Shown piece by piece: positions 14,950 to 21,883 of a DNA stretch of 26,090 nucleotides (position 1 is its first letter; the number at the start of each line of letters is the position of its first letter). The notes under the pieces were generated by a model. The model searched no databases. It saw only the letters and a list, made by a program, of their open reading frames with translations, and had not been told where the DNA came from. This stretch comes from CAYSPU01 sp964432995. Its GTDB lineage: Bacteria; Verrucomicrobiota; Verrucomicrobiia; Limisphaerales; JAHDYP01. Location: NCBI GenBank assembly GCA_964432995.1, contig CAYSPU010000054.1, positions 1 to 26,090 of the forward strand. The letters run 5' to 3'. The position numbers were made by a program, and so were the translations under genes.

Positions 14950-16017
14950 TCACTCCGAAGCGGTTCGGGCCGGCGCCGGGGTCAACATCCCGATGCGCCA
15001 TGGAAACTGGCCATAGCCCCGGCCGGACTTGTGCCGCTCCAGCATGCCCTGGAAGACGAACCGCAGATTCGCCGGATCCACGGTCAGCGTCTCGTCCCAT
15101 CCGTCCCGCACGAGTTCGCCGTGGCTGACGTTGTCCGTCCACGGTTCCACACCGGCGGCAGGACGGATGTTGTTCCATCCGGCAAAAGGGTGCTCGGCGG
15201 TATCGGCGACCGGAGTCCACTTCCCGTCCAGGCGATCGGCCACATACGCCTTGTAGTACCGCCTGCCGTTCTCCTCGATCACGGTGAGGTACTGGTTCAT
15301 CCCCTTGAGGCGGTAGGTATGGCTGGCCTCGAACACCCTGGCCTGGAGCGCGAGTTCGCAATGGCCAAAGCCGCCGGGAAAATCCTCCCGACGCGTCCAG
15401 AGCCGCCACATCCTGCCGTCGAGGTTGGTCAAGAAGAGATAGGCCCGCTCCTCATCGCAGATGATCCAGTAGTCCAGCCCGCCCACGACGCGGGGGTCGT
15501 TCTTGCCTCCGTCGAGAATCGGCTTCGCTCGCGTCCAGGTCGTTGGGTCCGCGATGTCCGCGGTGGTGGAGTATGCGACCCACATCTTGTCAACGCCGGG
15601 CACTCCCATCTGATAGACGAGGTACCATAGCTGATGCGGACGGAAGTAGAAGACCTGCGGCGCGCAGTAGTAGTCGCTGTCACTGACCGGCAGGATCATT
15701 CGGCGTGACGCGTTGGCGTCCTCCCATTTCGTGAACGAGCAGTACTCGATGGCCGATCTTCCGGTGAGCTTGACCGTCATGAAGACGTGCCAGCGTCCGC
15801 CGCAGAAGACGACGGTCGGGTCCTTCTGCGCCTGGCTGGGATTGACCTCGCGCTTCTCGGGGGCGATCCACGGCGCGCTGTACTCCCACGCCCGGGGGGC
15901 CTCAAAAACGGGATTCGCGGCACTCGAACCACCGTCTCCCGTTGCCGCCCGCTCGGGTATGAGCGTGGTCCCGACCAGAAGCGCGACCCCGAGCATGGAC
16001 AGATGCGCACCGGACAT
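14950..16017 (-). CDS. Secreted GH62 alpha-L-arabinofuranosidase
   Basis: The protein has 355 residues with an N-terminal signal peptide ('MLGVALLVGTTLIPERA'). It matches GH62, a five-bladed propeller family that removes arabinofuranose side chains from arabinoxylan and arabinan. Key stretches are 'KDPTVVFCGGRWHVFMTV' with probable base Asp66, 'GGLDYWIICDEERAYLFLTN' with probable pKa-modulating Asp182, and 'RVFEASHTYRLKGMNQYLTVIEE' with probable acid Glu230; spacings agree with the family. ATG 16017 gives a sensible signal peptide, and ATG 15996 (residue 8) is a possible alternative; the frame is open further upstream without a plausible start. It follows the GH16 gene on the minus strand with a 140-bp gap and converges on the propeller gene with 23 bp between. 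Substrate class is well supported, activity untested. Confidence 0.9.
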   Translation of the reverse strand: MSGAHLSMLGVALLVGTTLIPERAATGDGGSSAANPVFEAPRAWEYSAPWIAPEKREVNPSQAQKDPTVVFCGGRWHVFMTVKLTGRSAIEYCSFTKWEDANASRRMILPVSDSDYYCAPQVFYFRPHQLWYLVYQMGVPGVDKMWVAYSTTADIADPTTWTRAKPILDGGKNDPRVVGGLDYWIICDEERAYLFLTNLDGRMWRLWTRREDFPGGFGHCELALQARVFEASHTYRLKGMNQYLTVIEENGRRYYKAYVADRLDGKWTPVADTAEHPFAGWNNIRPAAGVEPWTDNVSHGELVRDGWDETLTVDPANLRFVFQGMLERHKSGRGYGQFPWRIGMLTPAPARTASE

Positions 16018-16157
16018 GGTTGGTGACTGGTTCCACCTGCGGCCGCCGTCGTTCGAATCACGAGAGCGAGGTGGCAGCGAGCTCGAGTGTCGCAAAGCGG
16101 TGAACCGGAAAGCCAGATTACTTGCCGAGTTTCGGTCTACCCGTTCTCGCGCCCGAA

Positions 16158-17000
16158 TCACAAGCCGGCCCCGGGGCGTTGGTAGACCCGCACGTAGTCG
16201 ATTGTCAGCCGCTGGGGGAAGATGGCGTCGTCCACGCCCTTCTGTCCGCCCCAGGCACCGCCGATCGCCAGGTTGAGGATCAGGTACTGCGGCGCGTCGA
16301 AAGGCCAGGAGTCCACCCCCGTACCGTCGTTCTCCAGGGTGAAGTACTTCCGGTCGTCCACGAAGAACTCGAGCTTCTGCGGTGTCCACTCGAGGGCATA
16401 GACGTGGAAGGCCTTCTCCGCGTCCAGCAGCGGCAGGCGGGAGCCGCGGCCATTGCCACGATTGTGGTTGTAGCCGCGGGTGTGGACGTTGGCATGCACC
16501 ACACCGGGCTCGTGGCCGACGTATTCGAGGATGTCGATTTCCCCGCAGGCCGGCCAGCCGACTTCCCCCATGTTGGTGCCCAGCATCCAAATGGCCGGCC
16601 AGGTGCCGCGACCGGACGGCATCTTCGCCCGCACCTCGATGCGCCCATAGGTCCACGCCGCGCGTCCCCGGGTGATCAGGCTGGCCGAGGTGTAGTCGGC
16701 GTGCTGCCGCCGCTGTTGCCAGCGACGTTCGGGCGCATCCGGCTGATACCGGGCGTTGGGGAACTGCTCCTTGTGCGCCTCAATGATCAGGTGACCACTC
16801 TCGACCCGGGCGTTCTGCTTCCGTCCGGTCGTGTAGTACTGGAGTTCCTGGTTGCGGACGAAACCTTCTTCGTGAGCCCACTTCACCGGATCGGGCAGGC
16901 CGTCCCGGTCGAATTCATCCGACCAGACGAGTTTCCACTCGCCGGACCAACCCGCCGGCGCGAAGAGCGCGGCGGCCATGAAGCTCCAGAGGATGCGCAT
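16158..17000 (-). CDS. Secreted GH16 beta-glucanase (laminarinase-like)
   Basis: The protein has 280 residues with a short signal peptide ('MRILWSFMAAALFAPAGWSG'). It is a single-domain GH16 beta-jelly-roll enzyme. The catalytic motif 'GEIDILEYVG' places the nucleophile at Glu154, the assisting Asp at 156 and the acid/base at Glu159. The extra residue between Asp and Glu (E-x-D-x-x-E) is typical of the laminarinase/beta-agarase/carrageenase side of the family. Substrate-cleft aromatic segments such as 'GTWPAIWMLG' and 'FHVYALEWTPQKLEFFVDD' are present. The probable role is endo-cleavage of beta-1,3- or mixed-linkage glucan; agarase or porphyranase activity cannot be excluded without phylogeny. 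It is the first of two minus-strand hydrolase genes. Confidence 0.94.
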   Translation of the reverse strand: MRILWSFMAAALFAPAGWSGEWKLVWSDEFDRDGLPDPVKWAHEEGFVRNQELQYYTTGRKQNARVESGHLIIEAHKEQFPNARYQPDAPERRWQQRRQHADYTSASLITRGRAAWTYGRIEVRAKMPSGRGTWPAIWMLGTNMGEVGWPACGEIDILEYVGHEPGVVHANVHTRGYNHNRGNGRGSRLPLLDAEKAFHVYALEWTPQKLEFFVDDRKYFTLENDGTGVDSWPFDAPQYLILNLAIGGAWGGQKGVDDAIFPQRLTIDYVRVYQRPGAGL

Positions 17001-17396
17001 GGAGCCATCGCAGCGCGCCTACTTGCCGGTGTCAAGCCAGTGTGGTTGCCAGTGTGGTTGCAGCCCAGTGCGATTGGGCGCACCGACACTGCCCTGCTTT
17101 CGCTGAACGGGCATCACCGACACCCGCTCGAATACCGGGGCATCTGCTCGGGGCGCGGCCAGACGGTGCTGGCGGCCCACTGCTTCGGAAACTGCGGTCA
17201 CAGTTACCGGTCACTGTCCCCTGGCCGGCTGCAAGCCGGCGCTCCGGACGACGGTAGCACTCCCGAGCCCACGGGAGCCGAACACCGGGCGGAACGACGC
17301 CCCCCCCGCGCGGGGCGGACAGTACCTAGCCGGCATGTTTCACACTCTCCCGGCGCACCGGCGAGGCGCGGAACTCGAGGATGCACCCTATGCCGG
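17001..17396. other. 396-bp intergenic region with small repeats, no gene recognised
   Basis: There is no convincing coding sequence on either strand. Near the GH16 start is a tandem 12-bp repeat, GCCAGTGTGGTT at 17037-17048 and 17049-17060. At 17224-17240 two GCCGGC palindromes flank TGCAA and can pair as a hairpin; the 'GGCCGGCTGCAAGCCGGCGC' arrangement looks like a dispersed palindrome. It should hold the promoter for the GH16 gene (minus strand), but I see no clear -35/-10 pair. Confidence 0.5.
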
Positions 17397-18815
17397 CTAC
17401 AACTCCCAGCCCTGGCGGTAGGTTCCTTTGAGGTATTTGTCGGCTTCGGGGCAATTGGGGGACTTCATGGTCGCGGCGTCCCACTCCATCTTCCTGGCGA
17501 CGCGGAGGGCCACCAGGCCGAGGAGCCCCATTTCGGTGAGGCCGGCCCCGTATCCGAAGTTGGCGCTGGCCGGCTTGCCGCCTTTGCAGGCATCGATCCA
17601 GTCCCGATGGTGCCCCTTCGAACGCTCGAGCGTCTTGGGCGGCGGCTGGAAGTTGTCCATCTTCGACCCGGGGAGCAGCGTTGGCCTCCCAGCCCAGCCC
17701 GGGCAAGTGATCAGGCCTTTGCTGCCGAGGAAGAGCGTGCCGTTGCCGTCGGCGCCCAGTTGGTCTTCGGGTTCGAGTCCTTCGGGCCGCGGGGGGCGCA
17801 TCCCCCCGTCATACCAGTAGAACTTCACCGGGGGCATCGCGCCGCGCGCCGGGAAATGGTAGTAGTACACCCCACCCGGCGGCGCCATCTCGGCGTCGAT
17901 TCCGCCCGCTCCGTAGGCCTCGACGCTGAGGGGCGCCGTGAGGTCCAGAGCGAAACAGGCGGGATCGAAGTTGTGGCAGAAGAAGTCGCCGATGGGCGCG
18001 GTGCCGAAGGCCCAGTAATCGCGCCAGGTCACGGGCGTGTAAGCGGAGCTGTAAGGACGCGGGTCGCGGGGCCCGAGCCAGAGATCCCAGTTGGTGCCTT
18101 GGGGCACCGGCTCCGGCTGCGGAAGGCCCTGCGTGTATTTCTTGCTCCACCGGCTGGCGCTCGTCCAGGCGTGGACTTCGCGCACTTCGCCGATGACGCC
18201 GGCGCGAATCCACTCGTAGGTCTGGCGCAAGCCCTCACCGGAGTGTCCTTGATTGCCCATCTGCGTGGCCACGCCGGTTTCCTGGGCCACCCGGGCCACC
18301 AGACGCGCCTCCCAGACATTGTGCGTCAGCGGCTTCTCGCAATAGCAGTGCTTGCCCGCGCGCATGGACAACACGCACACGCAGGCGTGGAGATGGTCCG
18401 GCGTCGCACACAGCACGGCGTCGATCGCCTTCTCCTTCTCGAGCATGACCCGGAAGTCCTCGTAGTCCGCCACTTTGAAATTGGGCGTCTTCTGCGCGTA
18501 GTGCTTCTCCGCCTCCGCCTTGACTGGCAGTCGCCCGGCCACCCCTTGGAAATAGAACGCGGCCAGGTCCATGTGCTCGATGGGATCCGCCACGGCGATG
18601 ACCTGAGCGTCCGCCAGCGGGAACAGTCCCCGCAGGTTCGTGCGCCCCTGTCCCCCTGCCCCAACGATGGCGATGTTCACCTTCTCGCTCGGGGCAACGA
18701 ACTTCGTTCCCCCCAGGACATGACGGGGTACCACCGTGAAGGCGGCGGCGGCGGCGGTCGTGCCGAGGAACCGGCGGCGGTTCAAACTGGATGAAGACGA
18801 AGCGTGCGGTTTCAT
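17397..18815 (-). CDS. Tat-exported Gfo/Idh/MocA family oxidoreductase
   Basis: The 472-residue protein begins with a twin-arginine signal ('LNRRRFLGTTAAAAAFTVVP', residues 11-30), so it should be exported folded with its nucleotide cofactor. The Rossmann nucleotide-binding motif is 'IAIVGAGGQGRTN' (48-60) and the conserved active-site motif 'CEKPLTHN' (EKP at 160-162). The C-terminal Gfo/Idh/MocA domain includes 'GTNWDLWLGP', 'GTAPIGDFFCHNFD' and 'HHRDWIDACKGGKPASANFGYGAGLTE', typical of the large exported subgroup of Planctomycetes and Verrucomicrobia. The reaction is probably NAD(P)-dependent oxidation or reduction of a sugar or sugar derivative, or a redox-neutral glycosidase step; the substrate is unknown. 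ATG 18815 gives the Tat signal; the frame upstream to 18878 is rejected. Confidence 0.92.
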   Translation of the reverse strand: MKPHASSSSSLNRRRFLGTTAAAAAFTVVPRHVLGGTKFVAPSEKVNIAIVGAGGQGRTNLRGLFPLADAQVIAVADPIEHMDLAAFYFQGVAGRLPVKAEAEKHYAQKTPNFKVADYEDFRVMLEKEKAIDAVLCATPDHLHACVCVLSMRAGKHCYCEKPLTHNVWEARLVARVAQETGVATQMGNQGHSGEGLRQTYEWIRAGVIGEVREVHAWTSASRWSKKYTQGLPQPEPVPQGTNWDLWLGPRDPRPYSSAYTPVTWRDYWAFGTAPIGDFFCHNFDPACFALDLTAPLSVEAYGAGGIDAEMAPPGGVYYYHFPARGAMPPVKFYWYDGGMRPPRPEGLEPEDQLGADGNGTLFLGSKGLITCPGWAGRPTLLPGSKMDNFQPPPKTLERSKGHHRDWIDACKGGKPASANFGYGAGLTEMGLLGLVALRVARKMEWDAATMKSPNCPEADKYLKGTYRQGWEL

Positions 18816-19125
18816 GGGCGGCAATATGGATGCGGACGTCGACAGGCGGAGCTTGCCCCAACGCCGGCCCCGACTCAAGCCCCGGATCCTCGCGTGAGTG
18901 GCGCTGGAAGTTCGACTGTCGCCCGTCGTCGCGCGCTGTTTGCCCCGGCGAACGGGCGCGCTGTCGGCTCCGCGAAGATCCCGCCTCGGTGGCGCGTTCG
19001 TCTGCAGATGATGGACCCCGGGGCATCAATGGTGTACGGTGCCGCCCGCATGACACGCGTCTGCGCACCGGGTGACGGTGGCTCCGGCCCCCGGAAACGA
19101 CAGACAACCTCAACGGCAACATGGT
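18816..19125. other. Intergenic region between divergent oxidoreductase genes
   Basis: This 310-bp stretch separates two divergent Gfo/Idh/MocA genes and must hold both promoters. It contains copy B of the dispersed 90-bp repeat (18881-18970). The rest shows no convincing gene and no clear promoter pair. Open frames across it read through the repeat and are judged noncoding. Confidence 0.6.
18881..18970 (+). repeat. Dispersed structured intergenic repeat, copy B
   Basis: These 90 bp align without gaps to 4404-4493 (74/90 identical). The right half folds into a long hairpin: GCGCGC (18931-18936) pairs with GCGCGC (18956-18961), and GTTTGC (18938-18943) with GCGAAC (18948-18953) around loop CCCG. 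It lies 66 bp upstream of the start of the minus-strand Tat oxidoreductase gene, the same orientation and position relative to that gene as copy A has to trpA. Confidence 0.7.
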
Positions 19126-20322
19126 GTGAACGCATTCCCCGAATCTACCCGGCGTGACTTCATCAGGCGGTCAACATTGGCCGGCGCCGCGGCCGCGGCC
19201 GCCCCCATGCTTGTCACCAGGGACCAGGCCGCCGAGCCCACGCCCCGGATCCGCGACAAGATCCGCGTCGGCCACATCGGCTGCGGCAGTGTCTCCGGCG
19301 CGTACCTCCCCGTGATGACCAAACACCCCAACATCGAGGTCGTCAGCCTTTGCGACATCATCCCCGAGCGGGCCCGCCAGCGGGCCGAGCAGTTCCACGT
19401 GCCGAATGTCTATCCCCACATCGACGCCCTGCTCGCCGGCGCGGACTTTGATCTTCTGGTGGACACGACGTCGATGCCCTCGCACTACCCGGTCAACAGG
19501 AAAGGCCTCGAAGCGGGCAAGCACGTCTGGAGCGAGAAACCCATGGCGCTGGTAGTGTCCCAGGGCAAGGAGTTGATCGCGCTGGCCAAGGAGAAGGGCC
19601 TGGGCTTCTGGGCGGCACCCAATTGCGTCACCAGCCCGCAGTTTGCGTTCATGGCCCGGACCATCGCCAGCGGCCGGATCGGCAAGGTGACGGCGGCCCG
19701 CGGCACGTATGGCCACGGAGGCCCCACCTGGTCGGCGTGGTTCTACCAGAAGGGCGGTGGCAGCCTCTACGACTTGGGCGTCTACAATGTCACCACGCTG
19801 ACCGGGCTCCTGGGGCCGGCAACGGAGGTCGTCGGCATGACGGATACGGTCTACCGCACTCGGAAAGTCGACGACCTGGGCGAAGTGCAGGTGGAGGCCG
19901 ACGAAAATGCGATGCTCATCATGAAGCATGTGAGCGGCGCGCTGTCGAACGTCGGGACTGGTTTCGGCTACTTCGAGCACGAACACCTGCGGGGGGAACG
20001 CAAGCTCTACAGCGTGGACGTGATGGGCACTGAGGGCGTCCTGCACCTGCAGGGCTGGGATTGGTCGACGCCGGGGGTGGATCTGGCCTTCAAGGGCGAG
20101 TCCATTCTGGAAACCCACTGCCGGGAACCGTGGCCGTATGAGTGGGTCGGCGGAGCGGCCTACGTGTGCGACCGGTTACGGGACGGTCAGGCCAGTCTCA
20201 TCACCCCGGAACATGGATTGCATGTCCTGGAGGTGATGAACGCCTGCCACGAATCCCAGCGCACCGGCCGTCGCGTCCGGTGCACGACGGCTTTCCCGTG
20301 GCCGATCATCAAGGATGCATGA
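19126..20322 (+). CDS. Tat-exported Gfo/Idh/MocA family oxidoreductase
   Basis: The 398-residue protein has a twin-arginine signal ('STRRDFIRRSTLAGAAAAAAP', residues 7-27). The nucleotide-binding loop is 'HIGCGSVSGAY' (50-60), and 'WSEKPMALVVSQG' carries the EKP motif at 137-139. The C-terminal domain has 'GGGSLYDLGVYNVTTLTGLLG', where the family usually places substrate-contacting residues. GTG 19126 is chosen because it puts the Tat motif at the usual distance; the longer frame from GTG 19072 is possible but adds residues unlike a signal peptide. No clear ribosome-binding site is visible. It is shorter than and clearly diverged from the neighbour at 17397-18815, so they are probably not a recent duplication. 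The role is probably sugar or sugar-derivative redox outside the cytoplasm; substrate unknown. Confidence 0.92.
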   Translation: MNAFPESTRRDFIRRSTLAGAAAAAAPMLVTRDQAAEPTPRIRDKIRVGHIGCGSVSGAYLPVMTKHPNIEVVSLCDIIPERARQRAEQFHVPNVYPHIDALLAGADFDLLVDTTSMPSHYPVNRKGLEAGKHVWSEKPMALVVSQGKELIALAKEKGLGFWAAPNCVTSPQFAFMARTIASGRIGKVTAARGTYGHGGPTWSAWFYQKGGGSLYDLGVYNVTTLTGLLGPATEVVGMTDTVYRTRKVDDLGEVQVEADENAMLIMKHVSGALSNVGTGFGYFEHEHLRGERKLYSVDVMGTEGVLHLQGWDWSTPGVDLAFKGESILETHCREPWPYEWVGGAAYVCDRLRDGQASLITPEHGLHVLEVMNACHESQRTGRRVRCTTAFPWPIIKDA

Positions 20323-20396
20323 GAGTCGCCCTGCTCGTTTGCCTGCTGGCGGAAGCCACCCCAGCACCGCATCTGCGTGTCAAGGAACTCCCCTGA
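20319..20396 (+). CDS. Possible 25-residue ORF or signal-peptide remnant
   Basis: An ATG overlaps the stop of the preceding gene by four bases (ATGA, 20319-20322). It opens a frame that reads MRVALLVCLLAEATPAPHLR and stops at 20394-20396. The start looks like a signal peptide but the frame ends almost at once. It may be a translated micro-ORF, the leftover 5' end of a lost secreted-protein gene, or chance. Low confidence. Confidence 0.2.
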   Translation: MRVALLVCLLAEATPAPHLRVKELP

Positions 20397-20484
20397 AGCG
20401 CGTTGCGCGTCACCAAAAAGCGGCGTCCCAGGCCTCAATGTTCCCCCTGCCACCCGTGATGAACCAGAGAAGGACCCAGATCCC

Positions 20485-21777
20485 ATGACGACACCGAAAC
20501 CCCTGAAGCTCGCCTGCATCGGCTGTGGCGCCCGGGCACAAACGTACACCCAACTGGCCGCTCGCCATCCGGAGCAGTTCCAGATCGTGGCCGGGGCCGA
20601 CCCCGTGCCGGAACGGGTCGGGAAGATCCGCCGGACGTCGGGACGCCCGGAGTTCCGGGGATTCCCCAGTGCGGAGGCGCTTCTTTCGGCTGGCAAGCTG
20701 GCCGACGTGATGATCGTCGCGACGCAGGACAACTTCCACTTCGAGCACTGCCGGGGCGCGCTGCGCCTGGGGTATGAGGTGCTGCTGGAGAAGCCCATTG
20801 CCACCCGCGCCGAGCAGGTCCTCGAGATCGAACGACTGGCCAAAGACGTCGGTCGCCGCGTGATGGTCTGCTTCGTCCTGCGTTTCGCCGCCTTCTACCG
20901 GAAGGTGAAGGAGATCATCGACTCGGGCGCGCTGGGCGAACTGGTTTCCGTTCAGGCCAGCGAAGGGGTCCATCCGTGGCACCAGGCGCACTCGTTTGTA
21001 CGCGGGCATTGGTCGGTCGTCGACCGAAGTTCCCCGATGATTCTCTCCAAGTGCTGCCACGACACGGACATCGTCCACTGGCTGGTGGGTCGTCGTTGCA
21101 CGCGCGTGGCGAGTTTCGGTGCCCTCGAGTTCTTCCGGCCGGAGCGCGCGCCCGCCGGCGTGCCGGCCCGTTGTACCGATGGCTGTCCGGTGAGCGACAC
21201 CTGTCCCTACCATGCGCTGCGTTACGCCGGCGACCAGCGGTTCCCCTGGCTGCCGATGGTCTACGACCGCGCCCACGATGCCACGCCGGAGGAGATCACG
21301 GCCTGGCTGCGGACGAGTCCGTGGGGGCGCTGCGTGTATCGCTGCGGTAACGACGCCGTGGACCGGCAGGTCCTGGCGCTGGAGTTCGAGGGTGGGGTCA
21401 CCGGCACCTTCACGATGACCGCCTTCGCCGCCGGCCGGCACCTGGAAATCTCCGGCACGAAAGGCGTGCTGAAAGGCGGCGAAAGCTACCGCCAGCATTT
21501 CGGCACCCACCTCATTCTGCTGCCGCACGAAGGAGAGCCCGCACGCTACACCGTCCAGGCCGAAGACGGCGGCTATGAGCTCCACGGCGGCGGCGACCCC
21601 GGATTGGTCAACGCTCTCTACGGCGAAATGACCAAGCCGCCCGGGGCGCGGCTGGAGGCGGACCTCGCCTCCACCGTTCACAGCCATTTGATCGCGTTTG
21701 CGGCGGAAGAGGCACGCCTGACCGGGCGGGTGGTGCCTCTCGAGGAGTTCGAACGAGCCCACCGCCAGCAGGCATAG
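20485..21777 (+). CDS. Gfo/Idh/MocA family oxidoreductase with a cysteine cluster
   Basis: The protein has 430 residues and no signal peptide, so it is probably cytoplasmic, unlike the two neighbours. The nucleotide-binding loop is 'CIGCGARAQTY' (11-21), the EKP motif is at 102-104 ('LLEKPIATR'), and 'LSKCCHDTDIVHWLVG' (187-202) holds the His-Asp pair typical of the family's active site. An insertion 'CTDGCPVSDTCPYHALRY' has Cys230, Cys234 and Cys240 (CX3CX5C), suggesting a zinc or iron-sulfur site; this is inferred. ATG 20485 is supported by AGAAGGA about 10 nt upstream, and the earlier frame from 20377 is rejected. It follows the Tat oxidoreductase at a 162-bp distance on the same strand. 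It could act on a monosaccharide released by the hydrolases. Confidence 0.92.
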   Translation: MTTPKPLKLACIGCGARAQTYTQLAARHPEQFQIVAGADPVPERVGKIRRTSGRPEFRGFPSAEALLSAGKLADVMIVATQDNFHFEHCRGALRLGYEVLLEKPIATRAEQVLEIERLAKDVGRRVMVCFVLRFAAFYRKVKEIIDSGALGELVSVQASEGVHPWHQAHSFVRGHWSVVDRSSPMILSKCCHDTDIVHWLVGRRCTRVASFGALEFFRPERAPAGVPARCTDGCPVSDTCPYHALRYAGDQRFPWLPMVYDRAHDATPEEITAWLRTSPWGRCVYRCGNDAVDRQVLALEFEGGVTGTFTMTAFAAGRHLEISGTKGVLKGGESYRQHFGTHLILLPHEGEPARYTVQAEDGGYELHGGGDPGLVNALYGEMTKPPGARLEADLASTVHSHLIAFAAEEARLTGRVVPLEEFERAHRQQA

Positions 21778-21815
21778 CTGCGGAGCGGGCGCGCCGCCCT
21801 CACCGCCGGGAAGTG

Positions 21816-21833
21816 CGCCGACTGACGTCGGCG
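21816..21833. terminator. Hairpin between convergent genes (possible bidirectional terminator)
   Basis: CGCCGAC (21816-21822) pairs perfectly with GTCGGCG (21827-21833) around a TGAC loop, between two convergent genes. No T-run follows, so intrinsic termination is unproven. A second weak hairpin, AGTCC-TCAG-GGACT (21872-21885), overlaps the stop codon of the minus-strand gene. The 'CGCCGACTGACGTCGGCGGCTAC' layout looks like a repeated palindrome; that is an impression only. Confidence 0.4.
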
Positions 21834-21883
21834 GCTACGAGGTTGAGAAGGCCGGACGCAGCGGCGTTTGGAGTCCTCAGGGA

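Noticed and set aside
17037..17060. Tandem 12-bp repeat as a possible CRISPR or iteron array
   Set aside because: There are only two adjacent units without spacers and no associated cas or replication gene.
16122..18794. 890-residue plus-strand open frame across the GH16 and Tat oxidoreductase genes
   Set aside because: It runs antisense through two clear genes and the intergenic region between them and has no recognisable motif.
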